Below, piece after piece: positions 26,478 through 35,271 of a stretch of DNA of 64,000 bases. The first letter of the stretch is position 1, and each line of letters begins with the position of its first letter. The position numbers and the translations under genes were made by a program. This DNA comes from Rhodovulum euryhalinum (GTDB taxonomy: Bacteria; Pseudomonadota; Alphaproteobacteria; Rhodobacterales; Rhodobacteraceae): NCBI RefSeq assembly GCF_004342445.1, contig NZ_SLWW01000003.1, forward strand, positions 186,001 to 250,000. The letters are read 5' to 3'. Below the pieces are notes generated by a model that was not told the origin of the DNA, did no database searches, and worked only from the letters and a program-made list of their open reading frames with translations.

Positions 26478-27035
26478 ATGGGCAGCCGCCTCCTGATCCT
26501 CGGCGCCGCGGGGTCGGGAACCTCGACGCTGGCGCGCGCGCTGGCGGATCGGCTGGCCTCGCAGGCCTTCGACGCCGACGATTTCCTGTGGGTGCCGAGT
26601 GACCCGCCTTTCCGCCAGACCCGCCCGCCCGCAGAGCGCCTGGCGCTGATGCAGGCGGTGTTCGCGCCGCGCTCGGACTGGGTGCTGGCGGGCGCGATCT
26701 GCGGCTGGGGCGACGCGCTGATCCCGCGGCTGACACATGTGCTGTTCCTCAGCGCGCCCACCGAGACCCGGATCATCCGCCTGCGCCGCCGCGAACGCCA
26801 GCGCCACGGGGCGGCTATCGCCCCGGGCGGGGCACGGGCGCAGGAATTCCGGGCGTTTCTCGACTATGCCTCGGCCTATGACGATCCCGCCTTTGCCGGG
26901 CGCTGCCGTCAGCAGCACGAGGCCTGGCTTGCCGGGCTCGCCTGCCCGGTGATCCGGCTTGACGGCGCCGATCCGCCCGCCTTGCTGGCAGACCGGGCGA
27001 TTGCGGCGCTTGACCCTGCGCCGCCGTGCGCCTAG
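26478..27035 (+). CDS. P-loop nucleoside/nucleotide kinase-like protein
   Basis: The 185-residue protein starts with a Walker A motif (LILGAAGSGTSTLARAL, residues 5-21) and has DADDFLWVPSDPPFRQTRP next, then a LID-like basic stretch RIIRLRRRERQRHG, all typical of small adenylate-kinase-like or shikimate-kinase-like P-loop proteins. Walker B is weak. The substrate is unknown. ATG 26478 is directly before the P loop. It lies between msrA and prmA on one strand. Confidence 0.75.
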   Translation: MGSRLLILGAAGSGTSTLARALADRLASQAFDADDFLWVPSDPPFRQTRPPAERLALMQAVFAPRSDWVLAGAICGWGDALIPRLTHVLFLSAPTETRIIRLRRRERQRHGAAIAPGGARAQEFRAFLDYASAYDDPAFAGRCRQQHEAWLAGLACPVIRLDGADPPALLADRAIAALDPAPPCA

Positions 27036-27068
27036 GCGCTGGGGCGGATGACCGCAGGAGACCCGCCC

Positions 27069-27944
27069 ATGCCCACCTTCACCGCTCTGACCACCCTTTC
27101 CGGCAAGGACCAGGCCGAGGCGCTGGGCGAGGCGATGGAGGATCTCGACCCCGAACCCACCGGCGTGGGCGTGTTCGAGATCGAGGACGGCTCGGGCCTG
27201 TGGGAGGTCGGCGGCTATTTCACCGAGGCGCCCGATGCGGCGGGGCTGGCGCTGCTGGCCGCGATGCACGGGGCGCGCGACTTCGCGGTTTCGGAACTGC
27301 CCGAGACCGACTGGGTCGCCAAGGTGAAACGCGAGCTGTCGCCGGTCGAGGCGGGGCGGTTCTTCGTCTATGGCAGCCATGATGCCGACCGCGTGCCCGA
27401 GGGCCGGATCGCGCTGCTGATCGAGGCCGCGATGGCCTTCGGCACCGGCCACCACGGCACGACGCAGGGCTGCCTGCGGGCCCTTGACCGGCTGGCCGGC
27501 GCGGGTGTCATGCCGCGCACGGTCGCCGATATCGGCTGCGGGACGGCCGTGCTGGCGATGGCGGCGGCGCATCTGTGGGACGTGCCGGTGCTGGCCTCGG
27601 ACATCGACCCGGTCGCCGTCGAGGTGGCCGGCGAGAACGTCGCCGCGAATGGCCTGACGGGCCGGGTGCGCTGCCTCGAGGCCGCGGGGTTCGAGCATCC
27701 CGAACTCGAGGCCGCGGCACCCTTCGGTCTGGTCTTCGCGAACATCCTCAAGGCGCCGCTTCTGGCGCTGGCCCCCGACATGGCGTGGCGAATCGCACCC
27801 GGGGGATACGCGATCCTGTCGGGGCTGCTGAACGAACAGGGCGCCGAGGTCGAGGCCTGCTACGCGGAAAACGGGTTCATTGTCCACAGTCGCGAGGCAA
27901 TTGGCGACTGGACCACCCTTTGTCTTTGCAAAACAATCGCCTAA
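27069..27944 (+). CDS. prmA: Ribosomal protein L11 methyltransferase
   Basis: PrmA uses S-adenosylmethionine to trimethylate ribosomal protein L11. The 291-residue protein has an N-terminal substrate-recognition domain and a C-terminal Rossmann methyltransferase with the FGTGHHGTTQGCL linker motif, SAM motif I (VADIGCGTAVLAMAAA), the acidic ASDIDPVAVEVA loop and the VFANILKAPL motif. ATG 27069 has GCAGGAG upstream. Full length and confidently assigned. Confidence 0.95.
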   Translation: MPTFTALTTLSGKDQAEALGEAMEDLDPEPTGVGVFEIEDGSGLWEVGGYFTEAPDAAGLALLAAMHGARDFAVSELPETDWVAKVKRELSPVEAGRFFVYGSHDADRVPEGRIALLIEAAMAFGTGHHGTTQGCLRALDRLAGAGVMPRTVADIGCGTAVLAMAAAHLWDVPVLASDIDPVAVEVAGENVAANGLTGRVRCLEAAGFEHPELEAAAPFGLVFANILKAPLLALAPDMAWRIAPGGYAILSGLLNEQGAEVEACYAENGFIVHSREAIGDWTTLCLCKTIA

Positions 27945-28006
27945 GCCACATTTTTGCCCAGTTTTCATCCCATTGTCGTCACAGTGGGGTGTCTGGGACC
28001 AGGGCG

Positions 28007-28357
28007 ATGTACGATCCGCAATACGAGGAATTTCGCGGCCGCCTCGACCGGCTGGAGCGCATGCACCGGAAGGGCTACGGTTTCGAGGCACCGGGCACGC
28101 TTGGACGATCATATTCGAGGCGCCGCCTGCCAGGCCGGATTCCGCTGTGGCGGTCGCTGGGCACGATCGCGCTGGCCGTGGTCGTGGTCAAGGCGCTGAT
28201 CCTCGCCCAGGTCGGGCAGATCAACTATACTCAGCGTCTCGAACGGGCCGCGGGCGACTCGGTGGTGCAGCAGGTGTCGATCTACATCATGCAGATCGAT
28301 CCCATCACCGAATGGATGGCGGGCGAAATTCGCAGGCTGGCCGGCCTTCCCGGCTGA
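28007..28357 (+). CDS. Uncharacterised single-pass membrane protein
   Basis: I do not recognise a named family. The 116-residue product has a charged N-terminus with a coiled-coil-like EEFRGRLDRLERMHRKGYG, a basic stretch (SYSRRRLPGR), one hydrophobic helix (SLGTIALAVVVVKALILAQ, about residues 51-69) and a soluble C-terminus (about 70-116), presumably periplasmic by the positive-inside rule. It follows prmA by 62 nt and is closed by a strong terminator. Confidence 0.75.
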   Translation: MYDPQYEEFRGRLDRLERMHRKGYGFEAPGTLGRSYSRRRLPGRIPLWRSLGTIALAVVVVKALILAQVGQINYTQRLERAAGDSVVQQVSIYIMQIDPITEWMAGEIRRLAGLPG

Positions 28358-28381
28358 GGCGACACCGTTCCGCTACAACGC

Positions 28382-28417
28382 AAACGCCCCGGCCGTGTCT
28401 CCCGGCCGGGGCGTTTT
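28382..28417 (+). terminator. Rho-independent terminator
   Basis: AAACGCCCCGGCCG (28382-28395), 7-nt loop, CGGCCGGGGCGTTT (28403-28416) form a 14-bp stem ending in a TTTT run. It ends the prmA transcription unit; the A-rich left side means it could also stop minus-strand transcripts from the DUF1127 gene. Confidence 0.85.
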
Positions 28418-28490
28418 CCTCTTCCGTGAGTGGCGAGGGCCTGCCCGGTTTTGCGCCGCGAAATGCCGGCCTGCGTCGGGCGGGTGGGGG

Positions 28491-28694
28491 TCAGCGGGTG
28501 ATCCGGTCGATATCGCTGCGGGTAAGGCCGATATCATCCAGTTCGCGATCGCTCAGGCGCGACAGGGCGTTTCGTGTCACGCGGGTATCGTTCCAGGCGG
28601 CCAGGCGCCCCAGCACATCGGCGACAAGCCGGTGCATGAGGCCTGTGGCGGGCCGGGTGCCAGGATGCGGGCGGGTGTCGTTGTAAACAGCCAT
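28491..28694 (-). CDS. DUF1127 small protein
   Basis: The 67-residue protein ends with the DUF1127 (YjiS-like) pattern: NDTRVTRNALSRLSDRELDDIGLTRSDI, an arginine-rich helix followed by L-x-L-D-D-x-G-hydrophobic. In several alphaproteobacteria such proteins are stress-linked RNA-binding factors, but that role is not visible here. GAGG lies about 9 nt before ATG 28694. It is a monocistronic gene between terminator and promoter regions. Confidence 0.88.
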   Translation of the reverse strand: MAVYNDTRPHPGTRPATGLMHRLVADVLGRLAAWNDTRVTRNALSRLSDRELDDIGLTRSDIDRITR

Positions 28695-29030
28695 CTTGCG
28701 TCGTCCTCATGTGGCCACGCAGCGGATCTGCATTGGCCCGGGTCATCCGCAGCTAAATATGGCCGACGTCGCGCACAAGGCGGAAAAACCGCATGGGTAT
28801 CATGCAGCAAGCGCATGGCAAGAGGCGGCGCTAACAGTCTGTTTCAAAATGAAAAATACGCCCGGTAAAATGTCGCTTCCGGTTGATGGAGTGACGGTTT
28901 CGAGCGTCTTTCCAATCGCTCGGGCCATCTGCCGGGACCGGCTCTTGACGGGTGGCCGGGCGAATGTCGCTGGCCGATGTTCGCTTTTCGTGCTAGTGCG
29001 TCCGAAAACACACAAAAGAACGGGGTGCGC
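28695..29030. other. Divergent promoter region between DUF1127 and ruvC
   Basis: This 336-nt stretch lies between divergently transcribed genes and should hold promoters for both. It is locally AT-rich around 28750-28760 and 28845-28880. I could not fix convincing -35/-10 boxes, and the open frames across it lack any recognisable product. Confidence 0.45.
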
Positions 29031-29537
29031 ATGCGTGTTCTCGGGGTGGATCCCGGCCTTCGCAGCACCGGTTGGGGCGTGATCGAGCAGGTGAACGGGC
29101 GACTCACCCATGTCGCCAACGGGATATGCTGTTCGGGCGCGGGCACGTTGGCCGACCGCCTGCTTTCTCTGCATGACCAGCTGGTCGAGATCGTCGCCCG
29201 CCATGCGCCCGAGGCCGCGGCGGTCGAGCAGACCTTCGTCAACCGCGACGGGGCCGGGACGCTCAAGCTTGGCCAGGCCCGCGGAATTGCCGTGCTCGTG
29301 CCCGCACGTGCGGGGATCGCGGTCGGGGAATATGCGCCCAACGCGGTGAAAAAGGCGGTGGTCGGCGTTGGCCATGCCGACAAGCGGCAGGTCGACCACA
29401 TGGTGCGCCTGCAATTCCCCGGTATCGAGATCGCGGGGGCCGACGCGGCCGACGCGCTGGCGATCGCGCTTTGCCATGCCTATCACCTGTCCGCAGGCAG
29501 CCGTCTGGCCGCGGCGCTGGCGAAGGCGGGCGCATGA
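29031..29537 (+). CDS. ruvC: Holliday junction endodeoxyribonuclease RuvC
   Basis: RuvC dimers cut Holliday junctions symmetrically during recombination. The 168-residue protein has the four catalytic acids of the RNase H-like fold at Asp7 (VLGVDPGL), Glu66 (AAVEQTF), Asp138 and Asp141 ([15 protein letters not shown]), plus [18 protein letters not shown] 29031 places Asp7 where the family has it; an upstream in-frame start at 28977 would add 18 unconserved residues. It overlaps ruvA by 4 nt (ATGA). Confidence 0.96.
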   Translation: MRVLGVDPGLRSTGWGVIEQVNGRLTHVANGICCSGAGTLADRLLSLHDQLVEIVARHAPEAAAVEQTFVNRDGAGTLKLGQARGIAVLVPARAGIAVGEYAPNAVKKAVVGVGHADKRQVDHMVRLQFPGIEIAGADAADALAIALCHAYHLSAGSRLAAALAKAGA

Positions 29538-30193
29538 TCGGGCGGATTGCCGGGCGGCTGATCCATCGCGGCCCCGACCATGTGATGATCGACGTGGGGG
29601 GGGTGGGCTACATCGTGCAGGTCTCGGACCGGACGCTGGCCGGTCTGCCCGGCCCGGGCGAGGCGGTGGCGCTTTATACCGACCTGCTGGTGCGCGAGGA
29701 TCTGTTGCAGCTTTACGGGTTTCCCACGCTGCTGGAACGCGAATGGCACCGGCTGCTGATGGGCGTGCAGGGGATCGGCGCCAAGGCGTCGATGGCGATC
29801 CTGGGCACGCTGGGGCCCGAGGGCGTCGGGCGCGCCATCGCTCTGGGCGACTGGACGGCGATCAAGGCCGCGCCCGGCGTGGGGCCCAAGATTGCCCAGC
29901 GGGTCGTCAATGAACTCAAGGGAAAGGCGCCGGGGGTCATGGCGTTGGGCGGCACGCTGTCGGCGGTGGCCGGTGAAGCCGCCGCAAGCGGCGGCGTGAT
30001 CGAGACCCTTGCGCCCATGCGTCCCGCGTCGTCCGCTTCCGCGCAGGCCGAAGCCCTGTCCGCGCTGGGCAACCTGGGCTATTCTCCATCCGAGGCCGCG
30101 CGCGCCGTGGCCGAGGCCGCCGGGGACGCCCCCGGTGCCGATACGCCCGCGCTGATCCGCGCCGCCCTGAAACTCCTGGCCCCCAAAGGCTAG
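29534..30193 (+). CDS. ruvA: Holliday junction branch-migration protein RuvA
   Basis: RuvA tetramers bind Holliday junctions and load the RuvB motor. The 219-residue protein shows the N-terminal OB domain ([24 protein letters not shown]), two helix-hairpin-helix regions ([15 protein letters not shown] and [18 protein letters not shown]) and, after an Ala/Ser-rich linker, the small C-terminal RuvB-binding domain ([19 protein letters not shown]). It is coupled to ruvC by a 4-nt overlap and is followed after only 3 nt by a GIY-YIG gene rather than ruvB. Confidence 0.96.
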   Translation: MIGRIAGRLIHRGPDHVMIDVGGVGYIVQVSDRTLAGLPGPGEAVALYTDLLVREDLLQLYGFPTLLEREWHRLLMGVQGIGAKASMAILGTLGPEGVGRAIALGDWTAIKAAPGVGPKIAQRVVNELKGKAPGVMALGGTLSAVAGEAAASGGVIETLAPMRPASSASAQAEALSALGNLGYSPSEAARAVAEAAGDAPGADTPALIRAALKLLAPKG

Positions 30194-30196
30194 CGC

Positions 30197-31084
30197 ATGC
30201 CTGTGTTTTTCAATGACCTTTTGAGGTTGGCTGGACTTGATCCGAGCGATGTGTCGGTCATCCTGCACACCACCAACCTTCGCCCTCTGCGCAGGATGCT
30301 TCAATACCTCGCCGCTGAACGGCGCGATCTTTTCGATGCGTATCAGGCGGTTCATTCCGACCAGGCAACCTCGACACTTCGGGGGCGAGAGTTGGTTGCC
30401 ACGTTTTTGCCGTTCGAAGAGGGTCGACTGCTTTTTGAAGGAGTTTATGGGATTGCCGCCGCCGAAGAACGGCCAACTGCGGAAATCTATGCGAACCCGG
30501 CCTATCGAGAACTCGAGGAAGTGTTCGGTGCCACCGATACGGGGCCGGATCGGAATGTCGCTCTTCGAGACAGGCAGGTTCATTTCACGCTGGAACCGCG
30601 CGATGAGCTTGCAGACCTTCGGGGAAGGATTGTCATCCCGGTGCCAGTTGGGCGAACGTATGTGCGCATAGCAACTCGGCTGGAAGCGCACGTACTGACC
30701 ATTCTGGAGACGCCTGCCTTCGTTCCTCCTCCGCCAGCGTGGGACGAGTTTGTCATCGCCGGTGGTTTGATGCGTAGCCTTCCGCGGGACTGGTCGGAAC
30801 GGTTACGTCAATGGCGCGGGGTTTATCTTATCGTAGATGAAACGGACGGCGCGCGGTATGTCGGGTCTGCCTATGGGGCGGATAACCTTTTGGGCAGGTG
30901 GAGCGACCATGTGCGGGGGGAACGCGGGGTCACCGTCGAGCTCGCTGCCCGCGATCCAGCGAATTTCCGGTTTTCCATTCTGCAATTGGTTTCACCGACG
31001 GAAACGGCGGAAAGTGTGATAGCGCTAGAAAACAATTGGAAACTCCGGCTGCACACGCGCGATCATGGTTTGAATCAGCGATGA
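30197..31084 (+). CDS. GIY-YIG nuclease-domain protein inserted between ruvA and ruvB
   Basis: The 295-residue protein has a C-terminal GIY-YIG endonuclease domain (about 205-295): GVY at 208-210, YVG at 221-223 ten residues later, the catalytic-type Arg234 (LLGRWSDH), Glu278 (ALENNWK) and a terminal GLN. The first 200 residues form an unrecognised domain. It starts 3 nt after ruvA and its stop overlaps the ruvB ATG (ATGA). Base composition is visibly lower in GC than its neighbours: 34 of 60 bases at 30421-30480 are G/C against 43 of 60 at 31261-31320 in ruvB. This suggests acquisition. A role in junction or DNA processing is inference from position. Confidence 0.87.
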   Translation: MPVFFNDLLRLAGLDPSDVSVILHTTNLRPLRRMLQYLAAERRDLFDAYQAVHSDQATSTLRGRELVATFLPFEEGRLLFEGVYGIAAAEERPTAEIYANPAYRELEEVFGATDTGPDRNVALRDRQVHFTLEPRDELADLRGRIVIPVPVGRTYVRIATRLEAHVLTILETPAFVPPPPAWDEFVIAGGLMRSLPRDWSERLRQWRGVYLIVDETDGARYVGSAYGADNLLGRWSDHVRGERGVTVELAARDPANFRFSILQLVSPTETAESVIALENNWKLRLHTRDHGLNQR

Positions 31085-32112
31085 CCGACCCCGACCCGAC
31101 CCTTCGCCCCGAGCCGCGCCCCGAGGATGCCGACCGGGCGATGCGTCCCGAGACGCTGGACGATTTTGTCGGCCAGGCCGAGGCGCGCGCCAACCTGCGG
31201 GTCTTCCTGCAAAGCGCCCGACAGCGCGGCGAGGCGATGGATCACGCGCTGTTTCACGGCCCGCCCGGGCTGGGCAAGACCACGCTCGCGCAGATCGTCG
31301 CCCGCGAACTGGGCGTGAATTTCCGGATGACCTCGGGCCCGGTACTGGCCAAGGCAGGCGATCTGGCTGCGATCCTGACCAACCTGGACAAGCGCGACGT
31401 TCTTTTCATCGACGAGATCCACAGGCTGAACCCGGCTGTCGAAGAGGTGCTTTACCCCGCGCTCGAGGATTTCGAACTGGATCTCGTGATCGGCGAGGGG
31501 CCGGCCGCGCGCACCGTCCGGATCGAGTTGCAGCCCTTCACGCTGGTCGGGGCGACCACGCGGCTGGGCCTGCTGACCACGCCGCTGCGGGACCGCTTTG
31601 GAATTCCCGTGCGGCTGCAATTCTACACGGTTGCGGAACTGGAACTGATCGTGGCCCGGGGCGCGCGTCTGATGGGGGTGCCCGCCGATGCCGACGGGCT
31701 GCGCGAGATCGCGCGGCGCGCCCGCGGTACGCCGCGGATCGCCGGGCGGCTGTTGCGCCGGGTGGTCGATTTCGCGCTGGTCGAGGGCGACGGGCGGATC
31801 ACCCTGTCCGTGGCCGATCATGCGCTGACGCGGATGGAGGTGGACCACCTCGGCCTGGACGGGGCGGACCGGCGCTATCTGCGGCTGATCGCCGAGAACT
31901 ATGCGGGCGGTCCGGTGGGGATCGAGACGCTCTCTGCCGCGCTGTCGGAATCCCGTGATGCCCTGGAAGAGGTGATCGAGCCTTTCCTGCTGCAACAGGG
32001 GCTGATCCAGCGCACCCCCCGCGGCCGGATGCTGGCGCCCAGGGCATGGACGCATCTTGGCCTTGCCGCGCCCCGCCCCCCCGGCCAGACCGACCTGTTC
32101 GAAGGAGCCTGA
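31081..32112 (+). CDS. ruvB: Holliday junction branch-migration ATPase RuvB
   Basis: RuvB is the hexameric AAA+ motor that drives branch migration with RuvA. The 343-residue protein shows Walker A ([16 protein letters not shown]), Walker B ([11 protein letters not shown]), sensor 1 ([11 protein letters not shown]), the arginine-finger region (PLRDRFGI) and a winged-helix C-terminus ([19 protein letters not shown]). ATG 31081 overlaps the stop of the GIY-YIG gene by 4 nt, so translation of ruvB is probably coupled to that gene. Confidence 0.96.
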   Translation: MTDPDPTLRPEPRPEDADRAMRPETLDDFVGQAEARANLRVFLQSARQRGEAMDHALFHGPPGLGKTTLAQIVARELGVNFRMTSGPVLAKAGDLAAILTNLDKRDVLFIDEIHRLNPAVEEVLYPALEDFELDLVIGEGPAARTVRIELQPFTLVGATTRLGLLTTPLRDRFGIPVRLQFYTVAELELIVARGARLMGVPADADGLREIARRARGTPRIAGRLLRRVVDFALVEGDGRITLSVADHALTRMEVDHLGLDGADRRYLRLIAENYAGGPVGIETLSAALSESRDALEEVIEPFLLQQGLIQRTPRGRMLAPRAWTHLGLAAPRPPGQTDLFEGA

Positions 32113-32113
32113 C

Positions 32114-32962
32114 ATGCGCCTTGCCGTCATTCTTGCCCTCGCCCTCGCCGCCCAGCCTGCACTGGCCCAGCCCGTCACGCTGGGTGAATATCCGGCGATC
32201 CAGACGCGCTTTGGCCTGGTTTCGGTCGGCCCGATCTCGGAATGGGAAAACGGTGTCTTCTTCGAAGGCATGACCGAACCGCTGGCGGCGGATCGCTGGG
32301 TCACGCTCAGGGGCGCCTTCGCGCGGGGCGACGAGGCGCATGACTGGGTGGTGATCGAGACCAACCATGGCGGCAACATGTGCCCGCTGTCGTTCAGGCT
32401 TTTCAAGGTGTCGCAAGGACGGGTCGACCGCAGCGACCCGTTCGGCGAGTGCCTCGGGCCGGTGCGCGAGGTGCGGCTCGAGGCGGGCCGGATCGAGATG
32501 GATATCGACGATCCCGACATCCAGGTCGACATTCGCCGCTTTGCCTATGACGGCGTCGCGCTGGCCGAGACCGCGATCGCGCCAGACCCCTCTCGGGCCG
32601 GTCCCGCCGGCGCCGGTCAGGACGTCACCCGATGGCTTGCCGAGCACGCGTCCGCAATCTTCAATGACCCCTCGGAACAGGCCCGCTTCGGCACGATCAT
32701 GTCGCTGCCCGAGTTCGAGGAATTGCGCCGCCGCGTCAATGTCGGCGGTAATCCCGAGCGCCGCGGCGACTGGGTCTTCGGCGCGGGCTGCATGGCGCAC
32801 CAGTGCAACGCGGTCGCGGGCATCTGGGGGCTACGGATCTCGGATGGCGCGCCGGCCGCGGTCTTCCTCGACGCGGGCCAGCCACCGCGCTTCTTCGGGC
32901 ACCCGGACGTGCTGTCCGATCCTTCCGTCGCTGCCTTTGCCGCGGAAAGGGCGTTGCCATGA
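32114..32962 (+). CDS. Uncharacterised exported protein
   Basis: The 282-residue product begins with a Sec signal peptide (LAVILALALAAQPALAQ, cleavage near residue 19), so it is probably periplasmic. I do not recognise a family. The mature part holds four cysteines in two spaced sets (MCPLS, ECLGP, GCMAHQC) that could form disulfides. GGAG lies upstream of ATG 32114, one base after the ruvB stop, and the 3' end overlaps the next gene by 4 nt, tying it to the ruv-ybgC unit. Confidence 0.75.
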   Translation: MRLAVILALALAAQPALAQPVTLGEYPAIQTRFGLVSVGPISEWENGVFFEGMTEPLAADRWVTLRGAFARGDEAHDWVVIETNHGGNMCPLSFRLFKVSQGRVDRSDPFGECLGPVREVRLEAGRIEMDIDDPDIQVDIRRFAYDGVALAETAIAPDPSRAGPAGAGQDVTRWLAEHASAIFNDPSEQARFGTIMSLPEFEELRRRVNVGGNPERRGDWVFGAGCMAHQCNAVAGIWGLRISDGAPAAVFLDAGQPPRFFGHPDVLSDPSVAAFAAERALP

Positions 32963-33585
32963 GCCCGGAGGCGGTCGAGGCGTTGTTCACCCGGGGCGAC
33001 GGAGCCTATCTGTTTGCCCGCTGGGGCCGTCCGATCGCGCCTGTGGTTTTTGGCGTGGCCGACGAGACGCTGGCCACCCTCAAGGGCGCCTGCGAGGCTG
33101 TGGTGGCGCTTGCCGGACACCGGATGGCCGAGACCGACCCCGAGCTTGGTGCGAACCTGATGGTTTTCTTCTTCCGCGACTGGGCCGAGCTGCCGCAGGT
33201 GCCGAATCTGGCCCGGCTGGTGCCCGACCTGGGGCCGCTGGTCACCCGTCTTGCAGCGGCGGGGGCCAGCCAGTACCGATTCTTCCGCTTCGACCAAGCG
33301 GGCGGAATCAAGGCATCCTTCGTGTTCGTGCGGATGGACGACGCGCTTGCGCAACTGCCCGCCGAGGCGATCGCGCTGAACCAGGTGGTGCAGACGATCC
33401 TGCTGTGGTCCGACACGGCGTTCAGGGATCAGAGCCCGCTGGCGCGGACACCAAATGGCACGCTCGTGTTGCGTCCCGAGATCGCGGACGTGATCCGCGC
33501 GGCCTATGACCCGGTGCTGCCGGTGACGGCGCGCGATCCGGCCCACGCCTTGCGGCTGGCGGCACGGGCGGCGCGGCCGCAATGA
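32959..33585 (+). CDS. Uncharacterised cytoplasmic protein
   Basis: I do not recognise a named family. The 208-residue product has no signal peptide or membrane segment and reads as a globular alpha/beta protein with segments such as LFARWGRPIAPVVFGV, NLMVFFFRDWAELP, and RPEIADVIRAAYDPVLPVTA. Composition resembles neighbouring genes. It overlaps the exported-protein gene and ybgC by 4 nt each, so it is probably translated together with them. Confidence 0.7.
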   Translation: MSPEAVEALFTRGDGAYLFARWGRPIAPVVFGVADETLATLKGACEAVVALAGHRMAETDPELGANLMVFFFRDWAELPQVPNLARLVPDLGPLVTRLAAAGASQYRFFRFDQAGGIKASFVFVRMDDALAQLPAEAIALNQVVQTILLWSDTAFRDQSPLARTPNGTLVLRPEIADVIRAAYDPVLPVTARDPAHALRLAARAARPQ

Positions 33586-33977
33586 CCCACCGCTTCCCCG
33601 TCCGTGTCTATTACGAAGACACCGACCTTGCCGGCATCGTCTACTATGCCAACTACCTGAAATTCATAGAACGCGCCCGCAGCGAATGGGTGCGGGGGCT
33701 GGGGGTGGACCAGGTGCGGCTGAAGGCCGACCACGGCATCGTCTTCGCTGTCCGCCGGGTCGAGGCGGACTACCTGACCCCCGCCCGGTTCGATGACCTG
33801 CTGACCGTCGAGACCGCGCTGGCCGACCTGACGCCCGCGCGGCTGATCCTTGACCAGGCCGTGCTGCGGGGCGAGAGCGTTCTTTTCACCGCCCGCGTCA
33901 CCCTCGTCGCGCTGGCCGCAAGTGGCCGGCCGACCCGGCTGCCGGCAGAGTTCCGCCAATCGCTGGCACGGGGATGA
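33582..33977 (+). CDS. ybgC: Tol-Pal-associated acyl-CoA thioesterase
   Basis: YbgC is a hot-dog-fold thioesterase, usually the first gene of the tol-pal cluster. The 131-residue protein carries the 4-hydroxybenzoyl-CoA-thioesterase-like motif YYEDTDLAGIVYYANYLKF with the catalytic Asp, then the ERARSEWVR segment. It overlaps the upstream gene by 4 nt and is separated from tolQ by 109 nt containing a likely promoter. Confidence 0.93.
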   Translation: MTHRFPVRVYYEDTDLAGIVYYANYLKFIERARSEWVRGLGVDQVRLKADHGIVFAVRRVEADYLTPARFDDLLTVETALADLTPARLILDQAVLRGESVLFTARVTLVALAASGRPTRLPAEFRQSLARG

Positions 33978-34004
33978 GCGGGGCCCCGCGTTGACACGGT
34001 TGTG

Positions 34005-34034
34005 TTGGCAATCCCCCTAAAAACCGCGTAGAAT
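34005..34034 (+). promoter_or_regulatory. Candidate tolQ promoter
   Basis: TTGGCA (34005-34010) and TAGAAT (34029-34034) are separated by 18 nt and end 52 nt before the tolQ ATG. A TTGACA at 33991-33996 lies just upstream but has no good -10 at 17 nt. This would allow tolQRAB-pal expression independent of the ruv-ybgC unit. Confidence 0.45.
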
Positions 34035-34086
34035 CGCGTGTAACGAAGGCCGAGACAAACACGGCCCCCAACGACGAGCAGGCATA

Positions 34087-34782
34087 ATGGAAACCGAAAC
34101 CCTGGCGATGGCGCAGGAGATTGACTTCTCCTTGCTGGCCCTCTTCGCGCGCGCGACCTTCACGGTGAAGATCGTGATGCTTCTGCTGATCCTGGCCTCG
34201 TTCTGGTCCTGGGCGATCATCATCCAGAAGTCGATCAACCTGCGCCGTGCCCGCGCCGAGGCGCTGGGCTTCGACGAGGCGTTCTGGTCGGGCGAGCCGC
34301 TGGACGAGTTGTTCGACAAGATCGGTCCCGACCCGCAGGCCGCGCCCGAGAAGATCTTTGCCGCGGGCATGATGGAATGGCGGCGCAGTCACCGGCAGGA
34401 TGGCGGGCTGATCGCAGGCGCCGCGGCGCGGATCGACCGGTCGATGGACGTGGCCATCGCCAAGCAGGCCGAGGCGCTGAACAGCGGGCTCTCGTTCCTG
34501 GCGACCGTGGGCTCGACCGCGCCCTTCGTGGGGCTGTTCGGCACGGTCTGGGGCATCAAGCACGCCTTCGAACAGATCGCACTGCAGCAGAACACCAACC
34601 TTGCGGTCGTGGCGCCGGGCATCGCCGAGGCGCTGCTTGCCACTGCGCTGGGCCTGTTGGCGGCGATTCCGGCGGTGGTATTCTACAACAAGCTGTCGGC
34701 CGACAGCGACCGGATCGTGGGTGGCTACGAATCCTTCGCCGACGAATTCTCGACCATCCTCTCGCGCCAGCTGGACGCCTAG
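34087..34782 (+). CDS. tolQ: Tol-Pal system inner-membrane protein TolQ
   Basis: TolQ, with TolR, forms the proton-driven stator of the Tol-Pal system that pulls the outer membrane inward at the division site. The 231-residue protein has three hydrophobic helices (VKIVMLLLILASFWSWAIII; TVGSTAPFVGLFGTVWGI; ALLATALGLLAAIPAVVFY), matching the ExbB/MotA-like family. It begins the main tol operon and is followed by tolR after 3 nt. Confidence 0.96.
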   Translation: METETLAMAQEIDFSLLALFARATFTVKIVMLLLILASFWSWAIIIQKSINLRRARAEALGFDEAFWSGEPLDELFDKIGPDPQAAPEKIFAAGMMEWRRSHRQDGGLIAGAAARIDRSMDVAIAKQAEALNSGLSFLATVGSTAPFVGLFGTVWGIKHAFEQIALQQNTNLAVVAPGIAEALLATALGLLAAIPAVVFYNKLSADSDRIVGGYESFADEFSTILSRQLDA

Positions 34783-34785
34783 GCC

Positions 34786-35262
34786 ATGGGCGCCACCCTC
34801 ACCCCCCGCCAGAATTCGGGCGGCAAGCGCGTGCGGCGCCACCGCCGCCACCCGCCCGCAATGTCCGAGATCAACGTCACCCCCTTCGTCGACGTGATGC
34901 TGGTGCTGCTGATCATCTTCATGGTGGCGGCGCCCATGCTGACCGTGGGCGTGCCGGTGGAGCTGCCCAAGACGGCGGCCGATGCGTTGCCCGCGGCGCA
35001 GGAGGAACCGCTGGCGGTGACGCTGACCGCTGACGGGCGGCTCTTGCTGCAGGAAGCCGAGGTCGAGGCCGCGGCGCTGATCCCCAAGCTGCGCGCGGTG
35101 GCGGCGGAACGGCAGGACGACAAGGTCTATCTGCGCGCGGACGGGTCGATCACCTACGAACGGGTCGTGCAGGTCATGGGGGCGCTCAACGCCGCGGGTT
35201 TCCGCGACATCGGGCTGGTGACCGATACCGACGGGCCGCGCATGGACGGGTCGGGCGAATAG
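34786..35262 (+). CDS. tolR: Tol-Pal system protein TolR
   Basis: TolR is the ExbD-like partner of TolQ with one membrane helix. The 158-residue protein has a basic N-terminus, the helix INVTPFVDVMLVLLIIFMV with the conserved proton-path Asp (in PFVDVML), and a periplasmic domain with KVYLRADGSITYERVV. It follows tolQ by 3 nt and precedes tolA by 9 nt. Confidence 0.95.
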   Translation: MGATLTPRQNSGGKRVRRHRRHPPAMSEINVTPFVDVMLVLLIIFMVAAPMLTVGVPVELPKTAADALPAAQEEPLAVTLTADGRLLLQEAEVEAAALIPKLRAVAAERQDDKVYLRADGSITYERVVQVMGALNAAGFRDIGLVTDTDGPRMDGSGE

Positions 35263-35271
35263 GGCAGGGCC

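Noticed and set aside
29031-33585. Defence island around the GIY-YIG gene
   Set aside because: Neighbours are housekeeping ruv and tol genes; no restriction, CRISPR, integrase or other defence gene is present.
33991-33996. TTGACA as the -35 of the tol promoter
   Set aside because: No acceptable -10 box 16-18 nt downstream; TTGGCA with TAGAAT fits better.
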